Assembly: GCA_028868375.1 (NCBI GenBank) | Contig: JAGWUP010000001.1 | Coordinates: forward strand, 62,001-126,000 | DNA: 64,000 nt | Reading direction: 5' to 3' | Origin: Elusimicrobiota bacterium | Lineage (GTDB): Bacteria; Elusimicrobiota; Elusimicrobia; UBA1565; UBA9628 | In this document: in pieces, positions 49,218 through 57,727 of the stretch | How positions within the stretch are numbered: position 1 is the first letter of the stretch | Layout: every line of letters begins with the position of its first letter | The notes under the pieces: generated by a model | Told to the model about the DNA's origin: nothing | Database searches by the model: none | What the model saw: only the letters and a program-made list of their open reading frames with translations | Made by a program: the position numbers and the translations under genes

Positions 49218-51599
49218 GTGAAAGTCGTCTTGGTGACCGCCCTGCTGGCCGCTGCTTCGGCATCCCCAGCTCAAGCCCAGACCAGCCCTTCTCTCTCCAC
49301 GGGGACGGTCATAAGCTCGAGCGCCACGGCGGCCGCCCCCCAGCCCCCCGCCCCGCCCTGGGTCATCGGTGAAATCGAGCTCCAGGGAAACAAGAACGTC
49401 CGCTTCTCCACCGTCAAAGGCGAGATCAAGGCCCGCAAGGGCAACCTTTACGATCAACCGGACCTGGATGGCGACGTGGAGACCTTGCTGGGTCTGGGCG
49501 ATTTCGACCGCGTCGCCGCCGACGTCTCCTCCCTCGCCACTCCGGTGCCGGCTCATTTCGCGAAGGTCTCCGGCTCCTCGACGACGATCAAGCTGACGTT
49601 CATCGTGACGGAGCGCCCCATCGTCAAGAGCATCGTCTGGAGCGGGAACAAGCGCTTGTCGCGCGGCCTGCTCGGCGACACGATCTCCCTCAAGAAAAGG
49701 GACCCCGTCGATCCGGTCAAGCTCCGCGAGGACGAGGACAAGCTGCTTAAAAAATATCACGAGGACGGCTTCCTCGAGGCCTCGGTCCATTCCAGCGTCG
49801 ACACGGACACGACGACGCTGAAATCCGTCGTGACCTTCACGATCGACGAGGGGGTGAAATCGCGGATCACCTGGGTCGGCCTGCACGGGGTGCGCTCCTT
49901 CTACACGAACAAATTGCTGCGCGAGCTCAAGAACCGCCGTGGCAAGGTCTTCGTCGAGAAGGACCTGCCGGCGGACCAGGAGAAGCTCAAGGACTATTAC
50001 CTCAACCGCGGCTACCTGGACGTCTCGGTCAGCAGCCCGACGGTGTTCTCCAGCCTCGACCGACAACGGCTGTACATCGACTATACCATCGCCGAGGGGC
50101 GACAATACCGCTTCGGCGACACGGACTTCTCCGGCAACACCGTCTACGTCTCCACGGAGCTGGCCAAGGCCCTCTCTTACCGGCGCGGGCAAGTCTTCAG
50201 CCAGGAGCGCTACGCCGACTCGGTGCGAGCCATCCAGGAGATGTACGCCGAGAAGGGGCGCCTGCGCGCGCGCGTGCTGGGACAGAAGACGTACAACCAG
50301 GCGACCGGCCTGATGGACGTGCACTTCGACGTCACGGAAGGCTCCATCGTCTACATAGACCACGTCGACGTCGAGGGCAACAAGGCCACCAAGACCTACG
50401 TCCTGGCCAGGGAGGTGGTGGTCAAGCCGGGGGAAATGTTCAAGGCCTCCCGGGTGCGCAAGAGCGTCGAGAAGATCCGCAACCTGGGCTTTATCGACGA
50501 CGTCGACGTGGACATCGAGAGCCCCTCCGATCCGGACAAGGTCGACCTGACCTTCGACGTCACCGAGGGCAAGCCCGGGATGCTGACCGCGGGGGCGGCC
50601 TACTCGTCCCTGGACGGGCTGATCGGCACCCTGTCGATGCAGCACATGAACCTCTTCGGCCGCGCGCAGCGCGCCTCCGTGCAGTGGTCCTTCGGGCAGC
50701 GCGTGCAGGACTATTCCCTGTCGTGGACGACGCCCTGGGTCGACAACCATCCCACCAGCCTCGGCGCCGACGTCTTCAACACCCGCCGCATCAACCCCTA
50801 CCAGAACGTCTTGTCCGGCTACGTCGAGAAACAGACCGGCGCCACCATCCGCCTCGGCCCGCGCTTCGAGGAAGACGAGTATCACCTGAACTTTGCCTAC
50901 ACCTTCTCGCGGATCATGGTCAGCGACGTCGACAGCTCCCTGGCCGGGCAGCTTACGGAGGGGACGAGCTACTTCTCCTCGATCTCGGCGGAGTTCGCGC
51001 GCGACACGCGGGACAACATTTGGGATCCGACGACCGGACGCCTTGATTCGCTGTCGGTGACGCTCTCTGGAGGCCCCCTGCAAGGCACCATCAACTACAT
51101 AAAGCCGGCGCTCACCGACGCCTCCAATTACCATCTCTTCGACGTGGACGATTACCCGTTCGTCCTGACGCTCTCCAACCGCGCGGCCTACATCACGCAA
51201 TTCGGCCAGACCAAGGATGTGCCGGTCTTCGCGCGCTTCTTCCTCGGCGGCCAGGACACCCTGCGCGGCTACTCCCCCACCGGAGAGGTCGGAGTGCCCT
51301 TCGGGGGCAAGGTTTTCGACGTCTTCAACGCGGAGCTCGGTTTCCCGCTCGCCAGGGAACGAAGGAGAACGATCGTGAAGTTCGTGACCTTCTTCGACGC
51401 CGGAACCGCTTGGGACCGGGTCAAGGACGTCCGCTTTTGGGTCGGCCCGGACACGCAGGACATCAAGACGGACGTCGGCTTCGGCATTCGATTCACGACC
51501 CCCGCCTTCCCGATCCGGCTGGACTGGGGCTACGGACTCAACCACAGGCCGGGAGAGAAGCTCTACCAAATCAACTTCGGTTTGGGTAACCTGTTCTGA
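49218..51599 (+). CDS. bamA: Outer-membrane protein assembly factor BamA
   Basis: Omp85 protein of 793 residues. A signal peptide (1-20) is followed by an Ala/Pro-rich spacer and five POTRA domains (about 48-430), each with the GN(k/r)xxxxxxL pattern (for example VDVEGNKATKTYVLA). The C-terminal 16-strand barrel starts near residue 450 and carries the substrate-exit motif GGQDTLRGY near 680. The start is GTG 49218. It heads the lipid A operon, sharing one base with ompH (TGATG), the order seen in many diderms. Confidence 0.93.
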   Translation: MKVVLVTALLAAASASPAQAQTSPSLSTGTVISSSATAAAPQPPAPPWVIGEIELQGNKNVRFSTVKGEIKARKGNLYDQPDLDGDVETLLGLGDFDRVAADVSSLATPVPAHFAKVSGSSTTIKLTFIVTERPIVKSIVWSGNKRLSRGLLGDTISLKKRDPVDPVKLREDEDKLLKKYHEDGFLEASVHSSVDTDTTTLKSVVTFTIDEGVKSRITWVGLHGVRSFYTNKLLRELKNRRGKVFVEKDLPADQEKLKDYYLNRGYLDVSVSSPTVFSSLDRQRLYIDYTIAEGRQYRFGDTDFSGNTVYVSTELAKALSYRRGQVFSQERYADSVRAIQEMYAEKGRLRARVLGQKTYNQATGLMDVHFDVTEGSIVYIDHVDVEGNKATKTYVLAREVVVKPGEMFKASRVRKSVEKIRNLGFIDDVDVDIESPSDPDKVDLTFDVTEGKPGMLTAGAAYSSLDGLIGTLSMQHMNLFGRAQRASVQWSFGQRVQDYSLSWTTPWVDNHPTSLGADVFNTRRINPYQNVLSGYVEKQTGATIRLGPRFEEDEYHLNFAYTFSRIMVSDVDSSLAGQLTEGTSYFSSISAEFARDTRDNIWDPTTGRLDSLSVTLSGGPLQGTINYIKPALTDASNYHLFDVDDYPFVLTLSNRAAYITQFGQTKDVPVFARFFLGGQDTLRGYSPTGEVGVPFGGKVFDVFNAELGFPLARERRRTIVKFVTFFDAGTAWDRVKDVRFWVGPDTQDIKTDVGFGIRFTTPAFPIRLDWGYGLNHRPGEKLYQINFGLGNLF

Positions 51600-52579
51600 T
51601 GAGGATTCTCACCGGGCTGGCCCTCGTGTTGCTGGGCCTGACGCTGCCGGCCTCCGCCATCGAGCTCTCGCTCGAGCAAAACAAGGCCGAGCGGGGCAGC
51701 ATCGGCTTCATCGACATGCAGCGCTTGTTCCAAGAATTCCCCGAGACGATCCAGGCCAAGGAAGACTTCAAGGGTCTGGTCCAGCAGGCCGAGGAGCAGC
51801 TCAACCTCAAGAAGACGGAAGTCCTCAGGCTGCGCAACGATTTGGCGCAACTGCGCCAGCAGCGCGACTCCCTGGCCAATGCCCCGGTTCCGGCCCAGGC
51901 CCCGATTCCGGCCGCCGTAAAGCCGGAAAATCCGGCGGCCTCGAAACCTGCCCCGCAGACAGCACTGCGGACGGAACCGCAGCCGACCCCCAAGCCTCCC
52001 GCTCCCGTCGCAAGTCCCATCGCGGCTCCGCCGCCGGCCCCGGCCAAGCCGGCCTCGCTGGCCATCGCCCCGCAAACCCAGGAGGTCGAGACGGATCTGA
52101 CCCGCCCACTGCTGGCGGACATGCCCGGCTTCGCGGTGACCGCAGCGCCCACGACTGCGGCGCCGTCCCAGCCGGTCCAGACCGCCCCGGTCGCCGTCCA
52201 GCCGGCCGCCCCCAAACCGCCCCCGCCCCCCCGCTCGGTCGCGATCTCGACCGCCCCCGCGCCGGCCGCCGCGCCGGCCGCAATGCCGCCAAGCGGTCCG
52301 ACCCCGGCTCAACTCGACGCCGAGATCACGCAGAAGACCGGGGAGCTGGCGGCCAAGGAAGCCGAGCTGCAGCTGGCGCAAGAGGATACGGAGAAGAACC
52401 TCCTCGACATCGAGAAGCGCAAAACCGACATGCTCCTGGGCAAGATCCACGACGCCGTCCAAGAGGTGGCGGAAAGCGAGGGCATCAGCGTGGTCGTGGA
52501 CAAGAGCTCGATCCTCTTCGGGCATGACGCCGTCGATTTGACCGAGAAGGTGCTCAAGCGCCTCAAGGAGAGCCGATGA
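51599..52579 (+). CDS. OmpH/Skp-like periplasmic chaperone with long Pro/Ala-rich insertion
   Basis: Protein of 326 residues, twice the usual Skp length. After a signal peptide (1-20), GSIGFIDMQRLFQEFPETIQA and a helical arm to about residue 93 match the first half of Skp. Residues about 94-275 are a proline- and alanine-rich low-complexity insertion. The returning helix (AKEAELQLAQEDTEKN) and the closing SEGISVVVDKSSILFG strand complete the Skp fold. It should escort outer-membrane proteins to BamA; the insertion at the tip of the arms has no parallel in E. coli Skp. The next gene overlaps by four bases. Confidence 0.82.
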   Translation: MRILTGLALVLLGLTLPASAIELSLEQNKAERGSIGFIDMQRLFQEFPETIQAKEDFKGLVQQAEEQLNLKKTEVLRLRNDLAQLRQQRDSLANAPVPAQAPIPAAVKPENPAASKPAPQTALRTEPQPTPKPPAPVASPIAAPPPAPAKPASLAIAPQTQEVETDLTRPLLADMPGFAVTAAPTTAAPSQPVQTAPVAVQPAAPKPPPPPRSVAISTAPAPAAAPAAMPPSGPTPAQLDAEITQKTGELAAKEAELQLAQEDTEKNLLDIEKRKTDMLLGKIHDAVQEVAESEGISVVVDKSSILFGHDAVDLTEKVLKRLKESR

Positions 52580-53643
52580 ACGAGACGCTCGACGATCGCC
52601 TCGCCGTGAATAAAACCGCCGGGGAGCTGGCCGCCCTGGTCGGCGGCAAGCTTCTGGGCGATCCCGCCTTCCCCGTCCGCAGGGTGGCGGGATTGTCCGA
52701 GGCCGGCCCGGAGGACATCTCGTTCTTGGGCAATTCGAAATACGCGCAAGCCGCCGCCCGCTCGAAAGCGGGCTGCCTCCTGCTGCCCCTCTCCGCGGCA
52801 GAGGCTCCCGCCCTGTGCCGAAACCGAATCCTCGTCGAGGACCCCCAGTTCGCGTTCTCGCAGGTGCTCGTCCTCGTCGAAAGCCAGCGTCGCCGCGCCC
52901 CGGCGCGCCTGGATGAACGCTCCGCCATACACCCCCTGGCGAAGCTCGGGCCCGGGGTCTCCGTGGGCCCCTTCGCCGTCGTCGAAAAGGACGCCGGCAT
53001 CGGGGAGGGAACCGAGATCGGCGCTCAAGTCTACATAGGCGAGAACGTCCGGGTGGGGCGGTTTTGCAAGCTCCATCCCGGGGTCGTCGTGCGGGAAAAC
53101 TGCGTCATCGGGGATCGGGTGATCCTCCAGCCCGGAGTCGTCATCGGCGGCGACGGCTACGGCTTCTCGACCGACAAGAAGACCGGCAGGCACCGCAAGA
53201 TTCCCCAGCTCGGCAACGTCGTGCTCGGAGACGACGTCGAGGTGCAGGCCAACACGACCATCGACCGCGCCACCGTGGGCTCGACGATCATCGGCCCCGG
53301 CACGAAGGTGGACAATCTCGTCCAGATCGCCCACAACGTGCAGACCGGGCGGGATTGCCTCTTCGTCTCGCAGAGCGGCATCGCCGGCTCCAGCACCCTG
53401 GGCGATCGCGTCATCCTCGCGGGCCAGGCCGGCCTGGCGGGGCACTTGAAGATCGGAGCGGGAGCCATCGTCATGGCCCAGAGCGGCGTGATGTCGGACA
53501 CCCCGGACGGCCAGGCGGTCTTCGGCTCCCCGGCGCGCCCCCACCGAGAGGCCTTCAAGCTGCAGGCTCTCTACGGGCGCCTGCCCGAGCTCTTCGAGGC
53601 CGTCAAGCAGCTCAAGCTCAAGCTGGGCGGAGACGGGAAATGA
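52576..53643 (+). CDS. lpxD: UDP-3-O-(3-hydroxyacyl)glucosamine N-acyltransferase
   Basis: Left-handed beta-helix acyltransferase of 355 residues that adds the second hydroxyacyl chain (on N2) in lipid A synthesis. Residues 1-105 are the uridine-binding domain, 115-315 the hexapeptide-repeat helix, and the rest a C-terminal helix. The catalytic histidine is 253 in VQIAHNVQTGRD, and GGDGYGF at 191-197 is an LpxD signature. It overlaps ompH and lpxC by four bases each. Confidence 0.93.
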   Translation: MNETLDDRLAVNKTAGELAALVGGKLLGDPAFPVRRVAGLSEAGPEDISFLGNSKYAQAAARSKAGCLLLPLSAAEAPALCRNRILVEDPQFAFSQVLVLVESQRRRAPARLDERSAIHPLAKLGPGVSVGPFAVVEKDAGIGEGTEIGAQVYIGENVRVGRFCKLHPGVVVRENCVIGDRVILQPGVVIGGDGYGFSTDKKTGRHRKIPQLGNVVLGDDVEVQANTTIDRATVGSTIIGPGTKVDNLVQIAHNVQTGRDCLFVSQSGIAGSSTLGDRVILAGQAGLAGHLKIGAGAIVMAQSGVMSDTPDGQAVFGSPARPHREAFKLQALYGRLPELFEAVKQLKLKLGGDGK

Positions 53644-54524
53644 CGCGGCACGACCAATCGACGATCAAGTCCGAGATCAGCCTCGACGGCGTCGGCCTGC
53701 ATACCGGCAGCCCCTCCCGCCTGACGTTCCGGCCGGCGCCTGCGAACACCGGGATTCGTTTTTTCCGGACCGACCTGGCGGGCTGTCCCATGGTCCCGGC
53801 GCGGCTGGACTTCGTCGTGGCGACGGTGCGCGGCACCAACCTCGGGCTGGGCGAGGCGAAGGTCCACACCGTCGAGCACGTGCTCTCCGCCTGCACCGGG
53901 GTGGGGATCGACAATCTCGACATACTCGTCTGCGCCAACGAGCCGCCGATCATGGACGGCTCCGCCTTCCCCTTCGTCGAGGCCTTGCTGAAGGCCGGGC
54001 TGCGCTACTACCCGGGCGCGCCGAAGCGCTGGCTGCACCTGCCGCCAGGCGAGATCCTCTACGCCCACGGCAACGCCAAATATCGCGCCGTGCCGGCGGA
54101 GCGCTTCGAGATCAAGGCGACCCTGATCCACGACCATCCGCTGATGCCGAAGATGACCCTGGAGCTGGCGGTGGACACCGGCAACTACGTCGAGGAGGTG
54201 GCGCGCGCGCGCACCTTCTGCTTCGAGCACGAGGTCGCCTTCTTGAAGTCCCAGGGATTGGCCCAAGGCGGAAGCCTCGACAACGCGATCGTGATCGGCA
54301 AGGACAAATTCCACACCAACGAGGGCGGCCTGCGCTATCCCGACGAGTTCGTCCGGCACAAGACCCTGGACTTGATCGGCGATCTCACCCTGATCGGGCG
54401 GCCCTTGTTCAAGATGCGCGTGGAGGCGGAATGCCTGGGGCACGCCCACAACATCGAGTTCGCCAAGCGCCTGCGCGCCGCCGCCTTGAAAATGCGCAAG
54501 CATCCAGTTTTGGAGGCCCCATGA
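53640..54524 (+). CDS. lpxC: UDP-3-O-acyl-N-acetylglucosamine deacetylase
   Basis: Zinc deacetylase of 294 residues, the committed step of lipid A synthesis. Zinc ligands are His80 (HTVEHVLSA), His240 and Asp244 (RHKTLDLIGDL); Glu79 is the general base and His268 (LGHAHN) the second catalytic residue. TFCFEHEVAFLKSQGLAQGGSL is the hydrophobic-passage region. It stands alone rather than fused to fabZ as in Bacteroidetes. ATG 53640 overlaps the lpxD stop. Confidence 0.93.
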   Translation: MTRHDQSTIKSEISLDGVGLHTGSPSRLTFRPAPANTGIRFFRTDLAGCPMVPARLDFVVATVRGTNLGLGEAKVHTVEHVLSACTGVGIDNLDILVCANEPPIMDGSAFPFVEALLKAGLRYYPGAPKRWLHLPPGEILYAHGNAKYRAVPAERFEIKATLIHDHPLMPKMTLELAVDTGNYVEEVARARTFCFEHEVAFLKSQGLAQGGSLDNAIVIGKDKFHTNEGGLRYPDEFVRHKTLDLIGDLTLIGRPLFKMRVEAECLGHAHNIEFAKRLRAAALKMRKHPVLEAP

Positions 54525-55033
54525 CGCCATCGGAAGGTCCCGCGCAAGCCGCGACGCCCATCGACTGGTCCGCCAAGCCGGCGCGTTCCATCGACATCCT
54601 GGGCGTGCGCAAGGCCATACCTCACCGCTATCCCTTCCTCCTGGTGGACAAGGTCGACGTCCTGCAGGAGGACAAGGCCGCCGTCGGAACGAAGATGGTC
54701 ACGATCAACGAGCCCTTCTTCCAGGGCCATTTTCCAAGCCAGCCGGTCATGCCGGGGGTGCTGCTCCTGGAGGCGCTGGCCCAGACGGCCTGCGTGCTGC
54801 TGCTCTCCAAAGGCGGCTTCGAGGACAAGCTGGCCATGTTCATGGGCATCGAGCAAGCCAAGTTCCGCGCCCCGGTGCTTCCGGGCAGCGTCCTGAAGCT
54901 CAACGTCGAGGTGCTGCGGCTGGGCCGGGCCGGGAAATTCCGCGGCGAGGCCCATGTCGAGGGCAAGCTGGCCGCGGAGGGGACGATGACCTTCGCTCTC
55001 GTTGCCCGGGCCGCCGCCGAGGACGCCCGATGA
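54521..55033 (+). CDS. fabZ: 3-hydroxyacyl-ACP dehydratase FabZ
   Basis: Hot-dog-fold dehydratase of 170 residues, about 20 longer than usual because of an N-terminal extension before ILGVRKAIPHRYPFLLVDKV. The catalytic histidine and glutamate are in GHFPSQPVMPGVLLLEALAQ. It dehydrates 3-hydroxyacyl-ACP for fatty acid synthesis, competing with LpxA for the same hydroxyacyl pool, which explains its place between lpxC and lpxA. GGAGG precedes ATG 54521, and the ATG overlaps the lpxC stop. Confidence 0.92.
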   Translation: MTPSEGPAQAATPIDWSAKPARSIDILGVRKAIPHRYPFLLVDKVDVLQEDKAAVGTKMVTINEPFFQGHFPSQPVMPGVLLLEALAQTACVLLLSKGGFEDKLAMFMGIEQAKFRAPVLPGSVLKLNVEVLRLGRAGKFRGEAHVEGKLAAEGTMTFALVARAAAEDAR

Positions 55034-55836
55034 GCGACATACACCCCACCGCCGTCGTCCATCCCTCCGCAAAGCTCGACTCCTCCGTCAAGATCGGCCC
55101 CTACGCGGTCATCGGCGAGGGCGTGGAGCTGGGGGCCGGGACGACCGTCGGGCCGCATGCCGTCCTGGAGTTCTGCCGCCTCGGGCGCAACAACAGGCTG
55201 CACGCGGGCTGCTTCGTCGGCACCGCGCCGCAGGATCTTAAGTACGCCGGGGAGCGCACGACCCTTACCCTCGGCGACGACAACGTCGTGCGAGAATGCG
55301 TCACCCTCAACCGCGGCACGGCCGCTCACGGAGAGACGCGCATCGGCAGCGGCTGCCTGTTCATGGCCTACTCCCACGTCGCCCACGACTGCCAGCTCGG
55401 CGATCACGTGATCCTCGTCAACTGCGTGGCGGTGGCGGGACACGTGACGATCGGGGATTTCACGGTCGTCGGCGGGCTGGCGGCCATCCATCAATTCCAG
55501 ACGATCGGCCGCAACTGCATGATCGGCGGCGGCTCGATGATCAACAAGGACATGCCCTCCTTCTGCACCTGCCAGGGCTATCCCGCCAATCTGCGCGGCC
55601 TCAATGTCCTGGGAATGCGCCGCGCCGGCTTCTCGCGCGAGGCCGTCGCCGCGGTCAAGAACGCCTACAGGACCCTGTTCCTCTCCGGGCTGCGGCTGGA
55701 GGAGGCGGTGGGCAAGCTGCGCGCGCAAAAGCCGGGGCCGGAGGTCTGCCTGCTCCTGGAATCCATCGAGCGCTCCAAGCGCGGCCTCATGCGTCCGGCG
55801 TCCGGCGCCGAGGCCGAGGAAGAGGCCGTCGCCTGA
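55030..55836 (+). CDS. lpxA: Acyl-ACP:UDP-N-acetylglucosamine O-acyltransferase
   Basis: Beta-helix acyltransferase of 268 residues performing the first step of lipid A synthesis. Hexapeptide repeats run from HPTAVVHPSAKL to about residue 185, and a helical C-terminal domain follows. The catalytic histidine is 119 in SHVAHDC, and NRGTAAHGETRIG is the LpxA-type turn. A Gfo/Idh dehydrogenase two genes downstream raises the possibility that the true substrate is the 3-amino sugar UDP-GlcNAc3N. The last residues are acidic and rich in Glu/Ala. Confidence 0.93.
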   Translation: MSDIHPTAVVHPSAKLDSSVKIGPYAVIGEGVELGAGTTVGPHAVLEFCRLGRNNRLHAGCFVGTAPQDLKYAGERTTLTLGDDNVVRECVTLNRGTAAHGETRIGSGCLFMAYSHVAHDCQLGDHVILVNCVAVAGHVTIGDFTVVGGLAAIHQFQTIGRNCMIGGGSMINKDMPSFCTCQGYPANLRGLNVLGMRRAGFSREAVAAVKNAYRTLFLSGLRLEEAVGKLRAQKPGPEVCLLLESIERSKRGLMRPASGAEAEEEAVA

Positions 55837-55837
55837 C

Positions 55838-56674
55838 GTGGAGACGCTAGGCTTGATCGCCGGCTCCGGGCGCTTTCCCGTGCTCGTCGCTCAAGAAGCC
55901 CGGCGCGCCGGCCTGGCGGTGGTGGCCCTGGGCCTGGAGGGAGTGACCGACGTCCCCGCCCTGGAAGCCGTCGTCGGCCGGGTGCCCTTGTACAAGCTGG
56001 GACAGCTCGAGAAGCCGCTGGCGGCCTTCAAGGCGGCCGGCGTCTCCAAGGCCGTGATGGCCGGAAAGGTCCAGCATGTCTCCCTCTTCGGCGGGGTCCT
56101 GCCGGACCTGCGCTCGGCGCGGCTACTGGCCCGCCTGCGGGACAAGCGCACCGACACGATCCTGAAGGCGGTGGCCGACGAGTTCGCCAAGGAGGGCATA
56201 GAGCTCTTGTCCTCCGTCGGCTACCTGGGCCACTTATTGGTCGGCCGCGGAGTCCAGACCGCGCGCAAGCCTTCAGGCGGCGAGCTGGCCGACGCCAGGC
56301 TGGGCTGGAGAGCCGCCAAGGCCCTGGCGGCTGTCGACGTGGGCCAGACGGTGGTCTGCGGCGACGGGGCCGTCGTGTCCCTGGAGGGCATGGAGGGCAC
56401 GGACGCCTGCGTGCGCCGCTCCGGCGAGCTGGCCCGCTCGCAGGGCCGCCGCTCGCCCTTGACGGTCGTCAAGGTGGCCAAGCCGAAGCAGGACCCGCGC
56501 TTCGACATCCCGGTGCTGGGCCTGGACTCCCTGGCGGTCTTTGCCGAGGCCGGCGTGACCAGCCTGGCCCTGGAGGCGGACTCGACTCTCATTTTCGACA
56601 AACCGGAGTTTCTCAAACGGGCCGACGCCCAGGGGCTGGCCATCGCCGGCTATCCCGCCGAGGGGCCGCAATGA
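55838..56674 (+). CDS. lpxI: UDP-2,3-diacylglucosamine diphosphatase, LpxI type
   Basis: Protein of 278 residues of the LpxI family, which hydrolyses UDP-2,3-diacylglucosamine to lipid X and UMP in bacteria lacking LpxH. LGLIAGSGRFPVLVAQEARRAG opens the N-terminal domain, and the C-terminal domain has EGTDACVRRSGELA and VVKVAKPKQDPRFDIPVLG with the catalytic acid. GTG 55838 follows the lpxA stop by one base. The ORF extends upstream in frame but overlaps lpxA, so that part is rejected. Confidence 0.92.
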   Translation: METLGLIAGSGRFPVLVAQEARRAGLAVVALGLEGVTDVPALEAVVGRVPLYKLGQLEKPLAAFKAAGVSKAVMAGKVQHVSLFGGVLPDLRSARLLARLRDKRTDTILKAVADEFAKEGIELLSSVGYLGHLLVGRGVQTARKPSGGELADARLGWRAAKALAAVDVGQTVVCGDGAVVSLEGMEGTDACVRRSGELARSQGRRSPLTVVKVAKPKQDPRFDIPVLGLDSLAVFAEAGVTSLALEADSTLIFDKPEFLKRADAQGLAIAGYPAEGPQ

Positions 56675-57711
56675 GCGGAAAATCCAAGATTCGAGTCGCC
56701 GTGATCGGCGCCGGCCGCATCGGCACGCACCATGCGCGCATCCTCTCCAAGTTGCCCGACGTGGAGCTCGCCGCGGTCTGCGACACCAATCTGTGGCGCG
56801 CCCAATTGGCGGCTTGGAAGTCCAACACCATGGCCGTGCGCGATTACCGGGACGCCTTCGGCCGCGCCGACGCGGTCGTGGTGGCCGTCCCGACGCCGCA
56901 CCATTTCGAGGTCGGCATGGCGGCCCTCCAGGCCGGCCGGCACTGCCTCATCGAAAAGCCCCTGGCCTCCTCGGTCGAGGAGGCCCGGCAACTCCTCGCA
57001 AAGTCCTCGGAGGCGAAGGTGGTGCTGCAGGTCGGGCACGTCGAACGCTTCAACCCCGCGGTCCTGGAAGCGATCAAGCACATCAGGAACCCGCGCTTCA
57101 TCACGGTGGAGCGGCTGGGCCCCTACGATCCCAGGGTCGGCCACATCGGCGTGGTGATGGACCTCATGATCCACGACCTCGACATCCTCCTGACCCTGGT
57201 CGGCAGCGAGGTCGAGTCCCTGGAGGCCATCGGCGCCCATCTGCTCAGCGACCACGAGGACATCGCCAACGTCCGGGTCCGCTTCAAGAACGGCTGCGTC
57301 GCCGACCTGACCGCCTCCCGCATCTCGCTGCAGAAATGCCGCAAGCTCCGGGTCTTCCAAAAGGAGAGCTACATCTCCCTCGACTACGCCAATTCCTCGC
57401 TCAAGATCTACCGCAGGAAAGTCCCGGTGATCAAGAGCCTCAAGGACGTCGAGATCCTCGCCCCGAAGCTGGACAAGACGGAGCCGCTGCGCAACGAGCA
57501 CCTGCACTGGCTGGAGTGCATCCGCCACAATCGCAAGCCCTGGCCCAGCGGCGAGCGCGGCGTCGAGGCCCTGAAGCTGGCCCTCCAAGTCTCCGAGGAG
57601 CTCGAGCGCTACCAAGCCTCCGGGCTGGAGAGACCCCGCTCCCTGATCCCGGAATGGGCCCAGGACCTCGGCCGCATCGTCAAGACGGTCGGAAAAGACA
57701 TCCTGGGCTAG
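56671..57711 (+). CDS. Gfo/Idh/MocA dehydrogenase in the lipid A operon (GnnA-like?)
   Basis: Oxidoreductase of 346 residues. VAVIGAGRIGTHHARIL is the dinucleotide loop, Lys96 lies in IEKPLASS and the DxxxH pair is Asp164/His168 (DLMIHDLD). Between lpxI and lpxB it recalls GnnA, the UDP-GlcNAc 3-dehydrogenase that with aminotransferase GnnB makes UDP-GlcNAc3N for amide-linked lipid A. No GnnB-type (DegT) aminotransferase is in the window, so this is a hypothesis. It differs clearly from the other Gfo/Idh protein at 45693-46736. ATG overlaps the lpxI stop by four bases. Confidence 0.8.
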   Translation: MSGKSKIRVAVIGAGRIGTHHARILSKLPDVELAAVCDTNLWRAQLAAWKSNTMAVRDYRDAFGRADAVVVAVPTPHHFEVGMAALQAGRHCLIEKPLASSVEEARQLLAKSSEAKVVLQVGHVERFNPAVLEAIKHIRNPRFITVERLGPYDPRVGHIGVVMDLMIHDLDILLTLVGSEVESLEAIGAHLLSDHEDIANVRVRFKNGCVADLTASRISLQKCRKLRVFQKESYISLDYANSSLKIYRRKVPVIKSLKDVEILAPKLDKTEPLRNEHLHWLECIRHNRKPWPSGERGVEALKLALQVSEELERYQASGLERPRSLIPEWAQDLGRIVKTVGKDILG

Positions 57712-57727
57712 CAGAGCCCGCAATCGA

